64,000 bases of DNA, taken from Malania oleifera. Its lineage: Eukaryota; Streptophyta; Magnoliopsida; Santalales; Ximeniaceae. A model generated the notes under the pieces. It was given only the letters and a program-made list of their open reading frames with translations, searched no databases and was not told the DNA's origin. A program made the position numbers and the translations under genes. This document shows, piece by piece, positions 11,693-23,569 of this stretch (the stretch's first letter is position 1; the number at the start of each line of letters is the position of its first letter). Location of the stretch: assembly GCF_029873635.1 (NCBI RefSeq), contig NC_080427.1:72137348-72201347 (forward strand), given 5' to 3'.

Positions 11693-13280
11693 TAGGTATG
11701 ATGTATTTGATTGATCATTTGGTAAAAATATTGACCTTTGATATAATATATATATTTATGGAAAAGAAATTGTGTGGCAGGAATACAACTTTCATAATTT
11801 TAATTGGCTGTTGTGAGTACAAAATGATGAGATATATAGTTGGATTGTGATCATTGGTTGGTTATGGATACTGGCATGTTGTGAATACTGATGGGTCATA
11901 AATTTTGATTAGTTGTAAATACTGTTGTTGAGATTGTTTTGTGACAAACATTACAATGTGTGTATATGGGTCATTTTATGTGGTTATTCGTGTGTATCAC
12001 AATATAACGTTGGTAGACATGACGAGTTCGTTATATTGCCTAGATGTAATCACGATATACGTTGGCAGGCCTGAGGAGTTCGTATATTGTCATTATATAT
12101 TGGGGTAGAGCATTGGCAGGCCTGAGGAGGTTGTTCTACTGATATACTACGGGTAGGTCATGGGGATTGGTACTGGTGGTTAATGATGCCTATGTGGGCC
12201 ACGATATGTTTCTGTGTGAAGTTAGTCCTGTGTGGACCAATCTTGTGTGGACCATGTGTTGATGATAGTACTATGTGGACCAGTCCTATGTGGACTATGT
12301 GTTGATGATAGTCTTGTGTGGATCAGTCCTGTGTGGACCATGTATTGATATTTGTCCTATGTGGACCATGTGTTGATGATAGTCCTGTGTGGACCGTGTG
12401 TTTTGTATGAATGCGAGTCCTGTGTGGACTGTTTGTTACGTGGAATGTGATATGATAAGATGAATGATATAATAATTTAATATATGTATATATATATATA
12501 TATGGCAAAGTAAAACTTCCTGCCTAGAGCTTGCTGAGAAAGGCGAGTGCCCTAGTATTTTCAGTTTGATGCCAGAGTAAAGGGAAGCTACTTGTATGGG
12601 TGGGTAATCTTCCCTATTCTTGGAGACTTTGTCTATATACATAGCCCGAGGGCTTACTGAGTAAGGTTAGTGCCCTGATACTAATATTATAGCAGAGGGA
12701 AACTACTTGTATGGGCGGGTAATCTTCCCTATTCTTAGGTATTATTATTAAAAATAATTATGAATGTGAGTATGAAATCAGAAGCCAGTATTATGCAAAT
12801 TAGATGTGAGTATGAAATCAGAGATCAATGTTGATATTAATGATGTGTTTCTTAGTTGCGGTTGATGGTGAATGGCAAATAAATATATATTTTGTAATAT
12901 TTAAACACTCTACCATGCACAGCTATGATTTGTTCTTTCTTACTGAGATGTGTCTCACCCTCATGGATGATCGTGTTTTCAAGTCCATCAGGAGATCGAG
13001 CTTAGGGCTCTGGCAGGGTAGCGTTTTGGGTAATTTAGGAAAGTTTGTATAAACAGTTTTTGTAGAGTTTATGCTTTTATGCTTTTAAGTACTGGTGTGT
13101 AATATAAACAAGTGATGACAGTTGTTTATGGAGTACATATATTTATACAGGTAGACTCTGGTATTTAAATTTGAGGTATAATGTTTTAATTCCACTACAA
13201 GAGTGTGGTGTATGGTATCAAAAACAGGTGAATGTAACATGTGACCTCCGAGCCCCACTTGGCGGGTTCGTGGCATTACA
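10860..13280 (+). mobile_element. 3' LTR of the gypsy element
   Basis: It starts TGTAACAACCC and ends ATTACA, followed by the TSD copy AAAAC. It contains the palindrome array at 10995-11205, TATAAATA at 11210-11217, a (CT)n tract at 11240-11257, the minisatellite at 12218-12435 and the 124-bp duplication. ORFs in it mirror those of the left LTR and are not genes. Confidence 0.85.
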
Positions 13281-13285
13281 AAAAC

Positions 13286-14058
13286 CTAGTGCAGTCATCC
13301 TAGCCATTCAACATTATTCAAAAGCTCTAATTAATTTGATTTAAGGATGAGGACTTATGAGGGGAGAATGCATAAATACTCTTACACATGATAAATCAAA
13401 TATGAATTCAGAAGAGTATTTTGACTAACTTTTCTTTCTATTTAACTCAACCGTATGATCTGAATAATTAAAATCATATTGCATTTCACAAATACTTTGA
13501 GGTTCAAGGTTGAGTGAGGGTTCTTGGATTAGTATTAGAATTTATCTTTAGAGAATCCATCTTTGATAACATCATCCAAACTTTCCACTAAATATGTTTA
13601 TTAAAAAAACGTGAAAATCTAGCAACTCTAGTATTATGATCTTTCTTGAAAGCTCTTGGATGAGTTTAGGGGTAAAAGATAAATAGCACTATGATCAATT
13701 CCCTAAAGCTCAAGCTTGTGTAATGGAAAAAATATGTTATAATTAAGATAATCACATTTAAGCATTCATATAGCATTAAACTCATTTAACAAATGAAGAC
13801 ATGTTTGTCCATTTGGAAGTGGATTTGTTCGAGCAAGCTATAACCAATATTATCATATTTTGTCCAAGCATTATGATATGTTAAAATTAAATGAATAGAT
13901 TGGACTTATCACACAATTTTTTTCATATTGGCTTGCTTTTCAATGGTTTTTAGTATAATAGCGAATGTGTATACTAAGATTGAACATTTAAGCACTATTC
14001 ACTAATTAATTATCACTACCCCTTTTAGACAAATTCTAAAAACTAAGGAAAAGACAAT
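13286..14058 (-). mobile_element. Non-coding internal region of gag-only SIRE-like element (gag-proximal part)
   Basis: It continues from 6735 once the gypsy insertion is removed and is homologous to 652-1210 of the second internal copy. I see no coding potential between the end of gag at 14059 and the insertion, where protease and integrase would normally begin. Confidence 0.65.
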
Positions 14059-15502
14059 TTATGTAATTCTTTTTGGAACCCATTTTTCCTTGGTTTCTAA
14101 GGTGTTGATTTTCTTAATAACCCATTCTTCTTTGAGTCTTGGCGGGTTAAAACCAGGCGTTTCTTTGACTATCCAAACTTTTTTGGATTTCACACCTTTT
14201 CTTTTGAAAGGGCAATCGAATTTGATATAACCCTTCTTTTTGCATAAAAAACACGTGGTATGAGCATATGGACTGGAGGAGGTACTAGCATAATGTTTAG
14301 ATGCTCTTACAAAGTACTCCATGTATAGGTTATTTTTCTTCCTATTTTCAATGCCATTAAAACCTATACCTTCTTTATCTAGGGTCATTTTTTAGAACCT
14401 AAGAGCTTGTCAAAATTTTCTTTGCCCCTAGTAAATATATGAATGATCTTAGATTGGTCCTCTACTTTTCTTTCTAGGCTTATCATTTTTAAATCTTTTA
14501 AGTCTTTGCAAACTGCTTGCAATTTTATGAACTCTTTGGTCATGATGTTTGCTTTACACTCAAGTTCAGAAATAAGAAGATCCTTTGTATTATCACTAGA
14601 AATTTGGGATCTTAAGACTTTTTGCTCTTTTTTCAATTTTTCATTCTTGTTTTCTAATCTCATGATTTTCAATCTTTTTCCTTATTAACAAGAATTTTAG
14701 ATTCTAGTTCTTTCAATGATGCCTTATTCTTGTTTTCTAATTCCTTAATTTCTACTTCCTTTTCAATCTTTTCCTTCTCTAGGATAGTATAAGATTCTTT
14801 TAAATCGACTACTTGTTTTGTTAAAATTTTATTTTCATTTTTCAAAAATGTTTTCTTTTTAGACAACTTTATTAGAATCTTATGAGCCTTAATAAATCCC
14901 TTTTGTAATTCCTTATAAGATGACATGCTATCATCACTACCAGATTCATCACATGATTCACTAGAATTTTCACAAGATAAATCGCAAAAATGAGTGCATG
15001 AATTATTTAAAGAAATAGAAAGAGAGGAATGTACCTCTTCATCGATTAGAGCAATAAAGCAAGCATTTTCTCCTTCTTGATCTTTTGAGTTTGAAGCATC
15101 CGGAGTGGTAGTTACATTCTCCTTGGTCTCTCTATATCTCCTATTGAGTTCTTCCCATATCTCCTTTGCACTTGAGCATGTCATGATTTCCTTAAAGATG
15201 ATAGCATCTAAAGCACAATAAATCATGTTCGAAGAACTTGAATTAATTTGCAACAAATTCATATCATGCTCATTTAACTCATTCTCTAATTTGGGAATTT
15301 CAATATTATCAAATATTTTCATAGGCACTAAATTCCCTTGAGTTATTATTCTCCAAGCCTTCCCATCCATAGATTTGATAAAAACACTCATTTTTAATTT
15401 CCAAATAGAAAAATTTTCACCACAAAAAATTGGAAGCCTATAACAAGATTGTCCCTCACAAAATAAGGATACACCAACGTGATCCATTGCGATCTTTAAC
15501 AA
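14059..15502 (-). pseudogene. SIRE-like copia gag, three overlapping frames, degenerate zinc knuckle
   Basis: This Gag reads from the ATG at 15502 to the stop at 14059 with two frame changes (near 14672 and 14388). In order: FCGENFSIWKLKM near residues 27-39; IMTCSSAKEIWEELNRRY near 106-123 (UBN2 core); an acidic Ser/Cys stretch; a long Lys/Glu/Leu-rich probable coiled coil (about 215-370); the segment EDQSKIIHIFTRGKENFDKLLGS; and a knuckle CFLCKKKGYIKFDC in which the expected His is Tyr. It ends in EKWVPKRIT. SIRE-type Gags have the same order of coil, FDKLLGS and knuckle. It lies just 3' of a primer-binding site. No pol follows. Gag would assemble particles, but the frame breaks and knuckle loss make this copy defective. 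Confidence 0.85.
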
Positions 15503-15527
15503 ATGCGTTTAAAATTTTTGTAATAAG

Positions 15528-15539
15528 GCTCTAATACCA
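15528..15539 (-). other. Primer-binding site next to LTR B (one mismatch)
   Basis: The minus strand reads TGGTATTAGAGC, one transition away from the initiator tRNA-Met complement, two bases from the LTR B boundary. Confidence 0.8.
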
Positions 15540-15541
15540 AT

Positions 15542-17457
15542 TGAGAGTTATGATGTATTCCCAAGAGGGGGGTGAATTGGGTATTTAAAAAATTCTTCCT
15601 AGGTCAATTTATCCCTATTTTAATTCCGCAATCAGTATAACACAAACTAAGGTCTTTCTAAACAAGCATGAATCCCACAAATATTAATGTATGCAAATAT
15701 TTAAAATAATTATTACATTCAGCACAAATTGAACATAAGCATACAAGTGCCAAAAGTAAAGTGCGGAAATTAAATAGATTAGGGAAGAGGGAGCACAAAC
15801 ACAAAGTTTTTAACGAGGTTTGGCAACTCTCGCCTACGTCCTCACCTTGGGCAAACCACCCAAGGATTCCACTATCCGCTCCTTAAAACTAGGACAAAGC
15901 TTCCCGTTACAATCCAGTTCTTACCAGGGCAAAGCTTCCCTTTACAATCCGCTGCTTACACGAGGCGTAACTACCTCTTTATAATTTGCTGCTTACACGA
16001 GGCGTAGCTATCTCTTCTCGGTTCACAACCCGAACCATAAATACAAATGATATGGAATTTTGCGTACTAGTAAAATGTTTCTCAAATAAGCTGATTTGTA
16101 CAAATAAAATTCTTAATGTACTCTCAAATGATTTTCAAATGAAGCTCGGTAGAGTATTATAAAACCTCTCAAAAATATTTTGCAATTAATTGAGTAAGAG
16201 AATGGAAAATGATTTTCTTTTCAAATGACCTTTAATAAATCAAGAAGTCTCTAAAAAAATTAATATATGTGTTAAAATATGCTTAAGGCTTTTTGTAGCA
16301 CTCAACAAGAATTTTCTCCAAAAATGATATTTCAAAGAAAGAGTAGGAGAGTGAATTTTTTCAAGATTGACCTTTGAAAAACATCAAATGGCAAGAAGAC
16401 TTTCAAGCAATATATATTGGTATAAATATATGCTCAAACTCAAACCTTACTTGTAAACCCCAAAAATAATTCCCCCAAAAAGATTTTCAAGAAGAATAGT
16501 AGGAGAAATAAGCTTTGATCTTAAAAAATAAAGTATAAAATATGTTTGGGAAAGAGAGAATATGCAAAAATGCTCCCAAATAGTTTTTCTAACATTTTTC
16601 AAGTGGTTTAAACTTGTATTTATAGGAAAACCCCATTACTAACCACTTTATGGCCGTTGAGGTATTAAAATATAATTTAATTTGAAAACTAGCCGTTTTT
16701 CGATCGTTAGGGCGCTTTCTGCGTGGATACCCCTCGGCTTTTTAGACATAAATTTTTTTTATACAACTCTAAATTAGACGTTATTGGTATCAACAGAAAT
16801 CTAAGAGAAAATACTACAACTTTTATGTTGAAAACTTTTTCAGATAAGGAGTTTTTGATAGAGAAAATTGCTCATCAATGAGACGAAAGAAACATGAAAG
16901 GAATTTTTCTACTGCAGACACCCTTCAATATTTTGAACATAACATTTTCTATATAACTCCAAATTGAACGTGCTTAGTATCAACAGAAAGTTAAGAGAAA
17001 ATCTCACATCTTTCATGCTTAACACTTTTTAAGATAAGAAGTTAAGGATAAAGAAAATAGTTCATCAATGCGATGGAAGAAACATGAAGGGGTTTTTTTT
17101 AAAAAAAAAAAAAACTTGTTATGGAAAAATGTTTTCATGAGAAGTTTATGCCCCTAAGGTCAGTCTAAGGTCTTGGTCATTTTGTGAAAGCTTCAATTCG
17201 AATCATATGATTATGTATACACAATTGAAACCTAATTACTATTACAACTTAAAGAATAAATTAAATCTTCATGCTTCTACTTTTTAATACTCCATGGAAT
17301 ACGCTAAAATTTGAGCTCGATTAGGTACTCCTTTACTTCCATTTTGCATCCCTTATTTGCGCCTTTTACATCATAAATATGTTCAAAGACTAAATGCACA
17401 AATGAGATGTTATGGTTTGTCATAATCAAAATAGGAATCGGACTCAAAAAGTCAACA
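15542..17457 (-). mobile_element. LTR B (5' LTR of gag-only SIRE-like element)
   Basis: This 1,916-bp LTR runs TG to CA and is alignable with LTR A. It has a TATA box near 16617-16624, the GGTTTGG...GCCTACGTCC motif at about 15817-15842, and the 190-bp tandem duplication (anchors 16761 and 16951). Its high-coordinate end abuts gag sequence of another element at 17458 and not a polypurine tract, so it is the true 5' boundary of the element. Confidence 0.85.
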
Positions 17458-18480
17458 ATTATTTTATTTCTCCTCGATAAGGCAAACAAATGACTATGAG
17501 ATTTATGGGATGAACTTAAACTCTTTTTGAAAACATTTTTATTTTTAACTCCTAAGGGTTTATTATGATTCTTCCTGTCACTTTTAGGCTTTGATCTACT
17601 TCCAGAGTCTTCTCCCTTTTCTCTCTCTAGGCAGATGATTTTCAAAATATTCTTAACAATTTTCTTTTCAAAAGTGGCATGATATTTTTTAATTCTTTTA
17701 AATGATTTGCCACCATCTTACACTCATTGTTCAAAAACTTTTTTTTCTTAGATATCCTAGGTAGCAGTTTATGCATTTTAAAGGAATCATTCTCCACATT
17801 GTTGTAAGAAAGCATGCTAGCATCATTAAATTCATCATGTGATTCATTACAGAATTTATCACAGTAATTATCATATGAATCACTACTTTGATTATTTCCA
17901 GAAATATCACATGAGCCATCAGATGATTCATCACAAGATATATCACAATATTTGTTGCAAGAATCATCGTATGCATCATCAATTGATCTATCACTAGATT
18001 TAGCACATAATATATAACAACATTCACTACAAGAGTCAACAATGGAAATAGAGTGAGGATCATATACCTCACTGTCTGCAAGTGCTACTTGTCTATGATT
18101 TGCCACTACTTGATTATTTGAGCATGGAGCTTCCAGAATGGTGGTCTCTTTCTCCTAGGTCTCTTCATATTTCTTTTTGAGCTCTTCCCATATTTCCTTA
18201 GCGCTAGAACAAGTCATGATCTCATGAAAGATATTCGCGTCTAAAGCACAGTATAAAATATCCATGGAATTACACTTAATGAAACTAAAATCATTTTCAT
18301 TTATTTTTGCACAACTTCCTTTAGAAAACATTTGCCAAAAGCCCTCTAGTCCATTGATTTTATAAAAACGCTCTTCCTTTGTTTCCAAATGGTGTAATTG
18401 ACATCATAGAATAATGGAGGCTTGACACATGTTTGTCCCTCACCAAATGGGGATACACCAATGTGAGTCATTGCGATCTT
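17458..18480 (-). pseudogene. Degenerate gag of a third SIRE-like copia element
   Basis: The frame fragments at 18155-18388, 17642-18106 and 17458-17645 belong to one Gag. They show LEGFWQMFSKGS, then IMTCSSAKEIWEELKKKY (UBN2 core), then a long Ser/Asp/Cys-rich acidic region with repeated CD and SS(D/N) motifs, then a basic tail. Stops and frameshifts separate them. At 17458 the tail is cut by LTR B, and a chimeric frame runs from gag into LTR B sequence, which marks an insertion or recombination point. It follows LTR C and a mutated primer-binding site at 18513-18524. Confidence 0.75.
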
Positions 18481-18525
18481 TAGCATAAGCGGCTAAACGT
18501 TTTACAACGAGGGTCTGATACTAAT

Positions 18526-20635
18526 TGATAGGAATGGTGTATTCCTAAAAAGGGGGAGTGAATTCAGTATTTCAAAAATTCCGAGGTCAATTTGCCCCTG
18601 TTTAAGATTCACAATCAGTATATCGCAACCTAGGTTTTTTTCTATGCAATCTCAAATCATACAAGTATTTAAAGCATGTATGTAAAGTAATCAATACAAC
18701 AAACAATTAAACATACATGTGCAGCAATATAAAGAGTAAAGAGAAGAGAAAGCAGATACAATATTTGTTATCGAGGTTTGGCTAATCCTGCCTACGTCCC
18801 CACCTTAAGCTAGCAACTCAAGGATTCACTAAATGCTCACTTTAACTGGGTGGAGCAACACCACTTACACTCTCCTTACGAGGCAGAGGCTCCCCAGCTC
18901 AATTACGGGGTTGAGCCACAACCAATTCTCCTTACGAGGTGGAGACACCTCAACTCAATTATGAGGCTGAGCCAAACTGTGCATACTTTACTAGATGGTG
19001 CAAATCCTAACTCAATTACCTAAGCTGAGCCTAACTGGTATACCTTACAGGATGGTGACCTCCTCTTTAGGCCACGTTTGGAATACAACAGAAAATTTTT
19101 CGTACAAACAAATTGCTTCTAAAAAAAGTAGAGATGTACAAATTGAAGCTCTAAAATGCACTCACACAATATATGAAATAAAGTTCAAGCGAGTATGGGT
19201 ATTTTCTCAATGTAATCTTTGAATAAAATATATATGATGAGTGCTCAAAGATTTAGACCCTAATAAATATTTCTCTAAAAATATTTTTCAATAAAAGTAT
19301 AAGAGAACCTAGGGTTTTTGCTTTCAACGAATTTTTGCTCAAATATATATGTATGATCTTTGATTTTAAAAATAGAGTATGCAATAAATATTTCAAAGAT
19401 CCTCAAATTCTCAAATGATATCTCCAAAAATATTTTTCAAAATAAAGTATAGGAGATTTTAGAGTTTAGCTCAAAAATGGATTCTTGCAACAAAATCAAG
19501 AAGGGCTTTATGAATCTTGCAATGGAAATGCAAAAAAGATTCACAAGCAACAAAAGTTTCCCCCGAAAATATTTATCAAGAAATATATGGGAGAAAACCA
19601 AGATTTACTCTCAAAAAAATATTTTCAAAAATGGAAGAGTAGAAGAGAGTAAATTACGATTGCTCAAAATAAAATGCTCTCTTGTAAAAGGATTTTTCAA
19701 AGAAATGGGAGTAAGAGAGTATAATAAAATACAAATTATTTAGAAGAGGATTTTCAATATATGCATTAGTTAAAAAATGAGTTATGAGGGGCTATTTATA
19801 GACATCTTGAAAAATATGACCGTTTGGGACATATTAGTCATTTACAAATTTTTTAAATTCAAATTTAATGACGTTTTTTGGCTTAAAATAAGTCAAACTC
19901 GAGAGGTTCGGTCAACTGGGGAAGATCTCGGTTGGCTGACTTTGGGCCATTTTCCAAACTTTTGTAGGTTCGGTCAACTGGGCTTAAGGTCGATTTGCCG
20001 GGCTTTGAAGGTCGGTTGGCTAAGGCCCATTTCAGTTCAAGTTGGCTGGTCAGCTAACCCTTTGACTTGGGTCAAAATCTTAGGTCGGTTGACTGAGCTC
20101 TTCAAGCTTAAAACATGTCGATCGACTGACTTTGTTAAAACAGGACAAACAATAGGTTCGATCGGCTGGCGCCTCTAAGGCCTTCGTGAGGCCGGTCAGT
20201 TGGCCATATAAGACAAGCCGGTCGACTGAGCATTTTAAGCTTAGCAACGGTTGGTCAACTGAGCCTTTTGAAAATTCAAGATTTAGCTCAAATTAGGCAT
20301 TATAGAAAAAGGTTTTTCATGATAGTGTTGATCTCCTACGGTCAGCCTATGGTCCTGTATTTGAGCTTGACATTCATATCATGCATGACATGCATTATTA
20401 CAAATCAATCTAATTGCAATTACAATTAAAAACAAACTTCTTCTTCTTCTTTTTGCTTTTCACTATTCCATGGAGTACGCCAGATATATGATACGAGTTT
20501 TCTGCGCCTCATGACTTCCATTTTTCAGTATCTTATGTATGTGCTGAAATGTAAACCTATTCACATACTGAATACACGCATAAGATACGAGTGATTTGTC
20601 ATAATCAAAACAAGATTGGACTCAAAATGTCAACA
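18526..20635 (-). mobile_element. LTR C of third SIRE-like copia element
   Basis: It is bounded by TGATAGG at 18526 and GTCAACA ending at 20635. The GGTTTGG...GCCTACGTCC motif is at 18775-18800 and a minus-strand TATAAATA at about 19793-19800. Upstream of the TATA box (higher coordinates) lies an array of GGTCGACTGA-like words. The adjacent primer-binding site (minus strand TTAGTATCAGACC) has decayed. Confidence 0.75.
19895..20270 (-). repeat. GGTCGACTGA motif array in LTR C
   Basis: About twelve degenerate copies of (G)GGTCGACTGA/G occur in 370 bp, such as GGTCAACTGG, GGTTGGCTGA, GATCGACTGA and GGTCGACTGA. They are irregularly spaced at about 25-40 bp. Variation is mostly C/T and G/A. Confidence 0.7.
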
Positions 20636-21814
20636 TCAAAGAGATTTTGAAATATATGAGTGTAAATGATCTTTGCGTGAAAATGTATATAAGAAATGCT
20701 TCAAAAATTCAAGCCCAACAAAAGATTTCTCCAAAAATATTTTTCAAGAAAAGAATAGGAGAAGGTAAAGTTTGTTCAAAAGGATTTTTGCAGTAAATGA
20801 AAGTAGATGATAGTTAATGATCTTTGATGTAAAGAGTAAATGCACAATAAATGTTTCTTCAAAGATTCAAGAGTAATAAATGTTTTCTCCACAAATGATT
20901 TTGAAAAACAATAGTATAAGAGAACCTAGGGTTTTCTCTCAAAAAGATATTTGCAAAGAAATAGAATAAATGAGAGAAGATGCTCTTTGATTTTAGAAAA
21001 AGAGAGTATAAAATGCCTAACAAAGCAAGAGTATCATATATGATTGACAAAAAGTTGTTTTAAGTGCTTTGAGCAAAGTATTCATAGGCATTTTTGAAAT
21101 ATAACCGTTTTATGGCCATTGGGAATAAAATAATATTATAGTTTAAATTTTTTGTGGTTGTTTTCAATTCAAAAATGGCTCAACCTGAGAGTTCCGATCA
21201 ACTGCTCCGAGGTCCAATCGACTGGCCCAAGGGCATAATCCTTTTAGCAATGTTCGATCGACTGACCCATTGATCCGGTCTGCCGGATCTTCATATCATG
21301 AAGGCTGATCGACTAGGCTTTGGAGTCCAGTCAACTGAGCCATTTACAAAAAAAAATATTTATGGCCATTTGTTCTGTTCGGTCAACTGGGCTTTAACAG
21401 CTGGTTGACTAGCCCTTTTAGAAATTTGAGTTTAGGCCCTCTTTTGATCTCAAGATCACTTCAAACATTTTGTATAAGTTTTATTTTTTTAAGCCAAAGG
21501 TTTTCCATGAAAAACTTTGATTTCCTAGGGTCAATCCAAGGTAGTTGTTGAGCATTAAATCAAATCATGTAAGACATGCACATACAATAGAAACTAAAAA
21601 TACTACAACTGAAATAGTAAAAGTCTTCACTCATTGCTCTTCAAATTCCATGGAATGGGCCACGTGAAATGTTCTTTAAGTACCTTAAGGCTTCCATTTT
21701 ACCTTTACCATCTGTGTTTTCTAAAATAGTAAATATGTTCAAAGATTAAATGCACAAATGAGATTCTTATGATTTGTCATTATCAAAACAGGAATCAGAC
21801 TCAAAAAGTCAACA
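20636..21814 (-). mobile_element. Truncated LTR D, related to LTR C
   Basis: It ends in the same GACTCAAAAAGTCAACA as LTRs A-C. It repeats the AT-rich TTTTCTCCAAAAAT segments and the palindrome array (about eight units at 21190-21416) of LTR C, but lacks the part with the primer-side end and the GCCTACGTCC motif. It follows LTR C directly. Confidence 0.65.
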
Positions 21815-22121
21815 TAGTGAATTTTTAAAAGATGACTAAAAAACAAAGAGATAATTAAGAACTTATCTTAATTAATAATAGAGATTAGTCGTGGACAAAA
21901 AGGAGAGAATTGTATTGTTTCATAGTAATGATGTGATGCTATATTTTCTTAAAAATCAAGGAGGTGAATTGTTTAAGATTTTAAAAATTATTTGGTTAAA
22001 TATAATATTAGAAAAATAAATATTGAAGTTATAAATATATTTTTTAATTTTAAATAAAATAAAATATATTAAATTATTTATACACCCATGACATTTTAAT
22101 ATTTTAATTGAAAAAATAAAC
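21815..22121. other. AT-rich spacer
   Basis: No gene, motif or repeat recognised; long A/T runs. Confidence 0.5.
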
Positions 22122-22437
22122 GGCTTGTTTAGTTCGGTGGAATAGTTAATCTTTGAAATAAAATGTAATATAATTTAAATATTAAAAGTTTAGAGAATAA
22201 TTATTTCTTTTATGTTTCTAATTATTTTATTCAACATGTAATAAGAGAGGAAAAGACATTCCCATGATAGAATTTGGGAATAAATATTCCTTATCAATTT
22301 CTTGTTATGGATTCATAAAATGTCTATATTATTATTTACTTTATAGTAATAACATAATTTCCTACATATTTAATTGTGACTAAGCTATAAAACTGTCCTA
22401 TTCTTGGAAGTAGACATTCTACAAACCAAACACTGCC
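22122..22437. mobile_element. MITE with 20-25 bp imperfect terminal inverted repeats
   Basis: The left end GGCTTGTTTAGTTCGGTGG and the reverse complement of the right end, GGCAGTGTTTGGTTTGTAG, match imperfectly. The interior is about 315 bp, AT-rich and non-coding. The TGTTTGGTT-type terminus is common in plant MITEs. The target duplication is unclear (TAA on the right; TAA two bases out on the left). Confidence 0.5.
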
Positions 22438-22776
22438 TAAAGATATTTTTATGAAGGATGAGTGAATTTAAAAAATAATTAAAAATTATTTAAATTCATT
22501 TTCTTAATACTAGAGACCAATTTGTAGATTTCTTTAAAAAGATATGATAAATAATATAAATACTTAGATCTTATTTGGAACTTTAAAAATATTATAAGAA
22601 AATTTAAAATTTTACTTTTTAATGTTTGATTATTGAAAAAAATAAAAAAAATATTAAATCAACAAAAAAATTATTTTTAAATGTCATTATTAATTTTTAT
22701 TTTTTAATTATATTAAAATTGTTATTTATTTAAAATGATATTTAATTTTTAAAATATAAATGAAAAATAATTTATG
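22438..22776. other. AT-rich spacer
   Basis: Very AT-rich sequence with A- and T-runs; no feature recognised. Confidence 0.5.
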
Positions 22777-23270
22777 TGTTATAAAATAATACAGGAATAA
22801 ATAAACGTGGATAATCAGAAAGTAATGAAAACAAGCAAAATAAAAATAAATAAAAATAAATAAATAGTAAATAAAAGTGAGATCCGATTTACATGGTTCG
22901 GTTTATACCTACTCCACGAGCGGATAGGATCTGAAATCCACTATTTTAAGAGGAATTACAAAATATACCTGACTTTTGTACAAATATCTCACCTTCTTAC
23001 CTTACAAAATATCTCACTTTCTCTTTTCTCTCCTACTTCTTTTTTCTCTATTTTCTGCATGCTCAATATTCTGCACTCTGTATTTTGCACTCTGCACTCT
23101 TCGTTTTTCTCACCTTATCTCAATCAAGTGATTCCCTTTATATAGTCGTGGGATGAGCAAGTTGGTTTGTCTGATAATAATAATAGATTCACATGCATGG
23201 GAAACATGAGGGGGATGGGGCAGGTGTGTTGAAAACATGGATGGTAACATCCACCATTCATTTCACAACA
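22777..23270 (-). mobile_element. 3' LTR of copia element
   Basis: Begins TGTTATAAAATAATAC and ends TTTCACAACA; aligned with 30681-31158. Contains GGTTCGGTTTATACCTACTCC (first 20 bases from 22895), the copia LTR motif. Internal short repeats of CTGCACTCTG occur near 23065-23100. Confidence 0.85.
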
Positions 23271-23281
23271 CTCTCCCTTGG
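23271..23281 (-). other. Polypurine tract of copia element
   Basis: The minus strand reads CCAAGGGAGAG immediately before the TGTTGTG start of the 3' LTR. Confidence 0.75.
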
Positions 23282-23569
23282 ATGTCACCCATATATTAAC
23301 TTATCTAGTTAAGATCTTTAAGATGTCTCATTTCGATAAGATGAACCAGTCTCTTGAATGTTGTAGTTGGTAAAGCCTTAGTGAATAAATTTGTTAGATT
23401 ATCACTTGATTGATCTGTTGTACATCTATATCACTTTTCTTTTGGAGTTCATGCGTATAGAAAAAATTTTGGAGAGATATGCTTTGTCCTGTCACCCTTT
23501 ATGTATCCTCCTCTCAATTGAGCTATACATGTTGTCTTAATACAAAACTGTTGGAATATCCTTGATTGA

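Larger units (their letters stand above)
6741..13280 (+). mobile_element. Gag-only Ty3/gypsy element with two complete LTRs
   Basis: This 6,540-bp element has a 2,470-bp left LTR and a 2,421-bp right LTR, flanked by 5-bp duplications AAAAC (6736-6740 and 13281-13285). The internal region is only about 1.65 kb. It contains a primer-binding site, a decayed gag and a polypurine tract, but no protease, RT, RNase H or integrase. The LTR text TACTGAGATGTGTCTCACCC and the internal layout resemble chromovirus/Tekay-like gypsy elements; that lineage is inference. It is inserted in the SIRE-like element's internal region, and the second internal copy (near 650) shows the uninterrupted site. The element is non-autonomous and would need pol from a relative. 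Confidence 0.85.
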
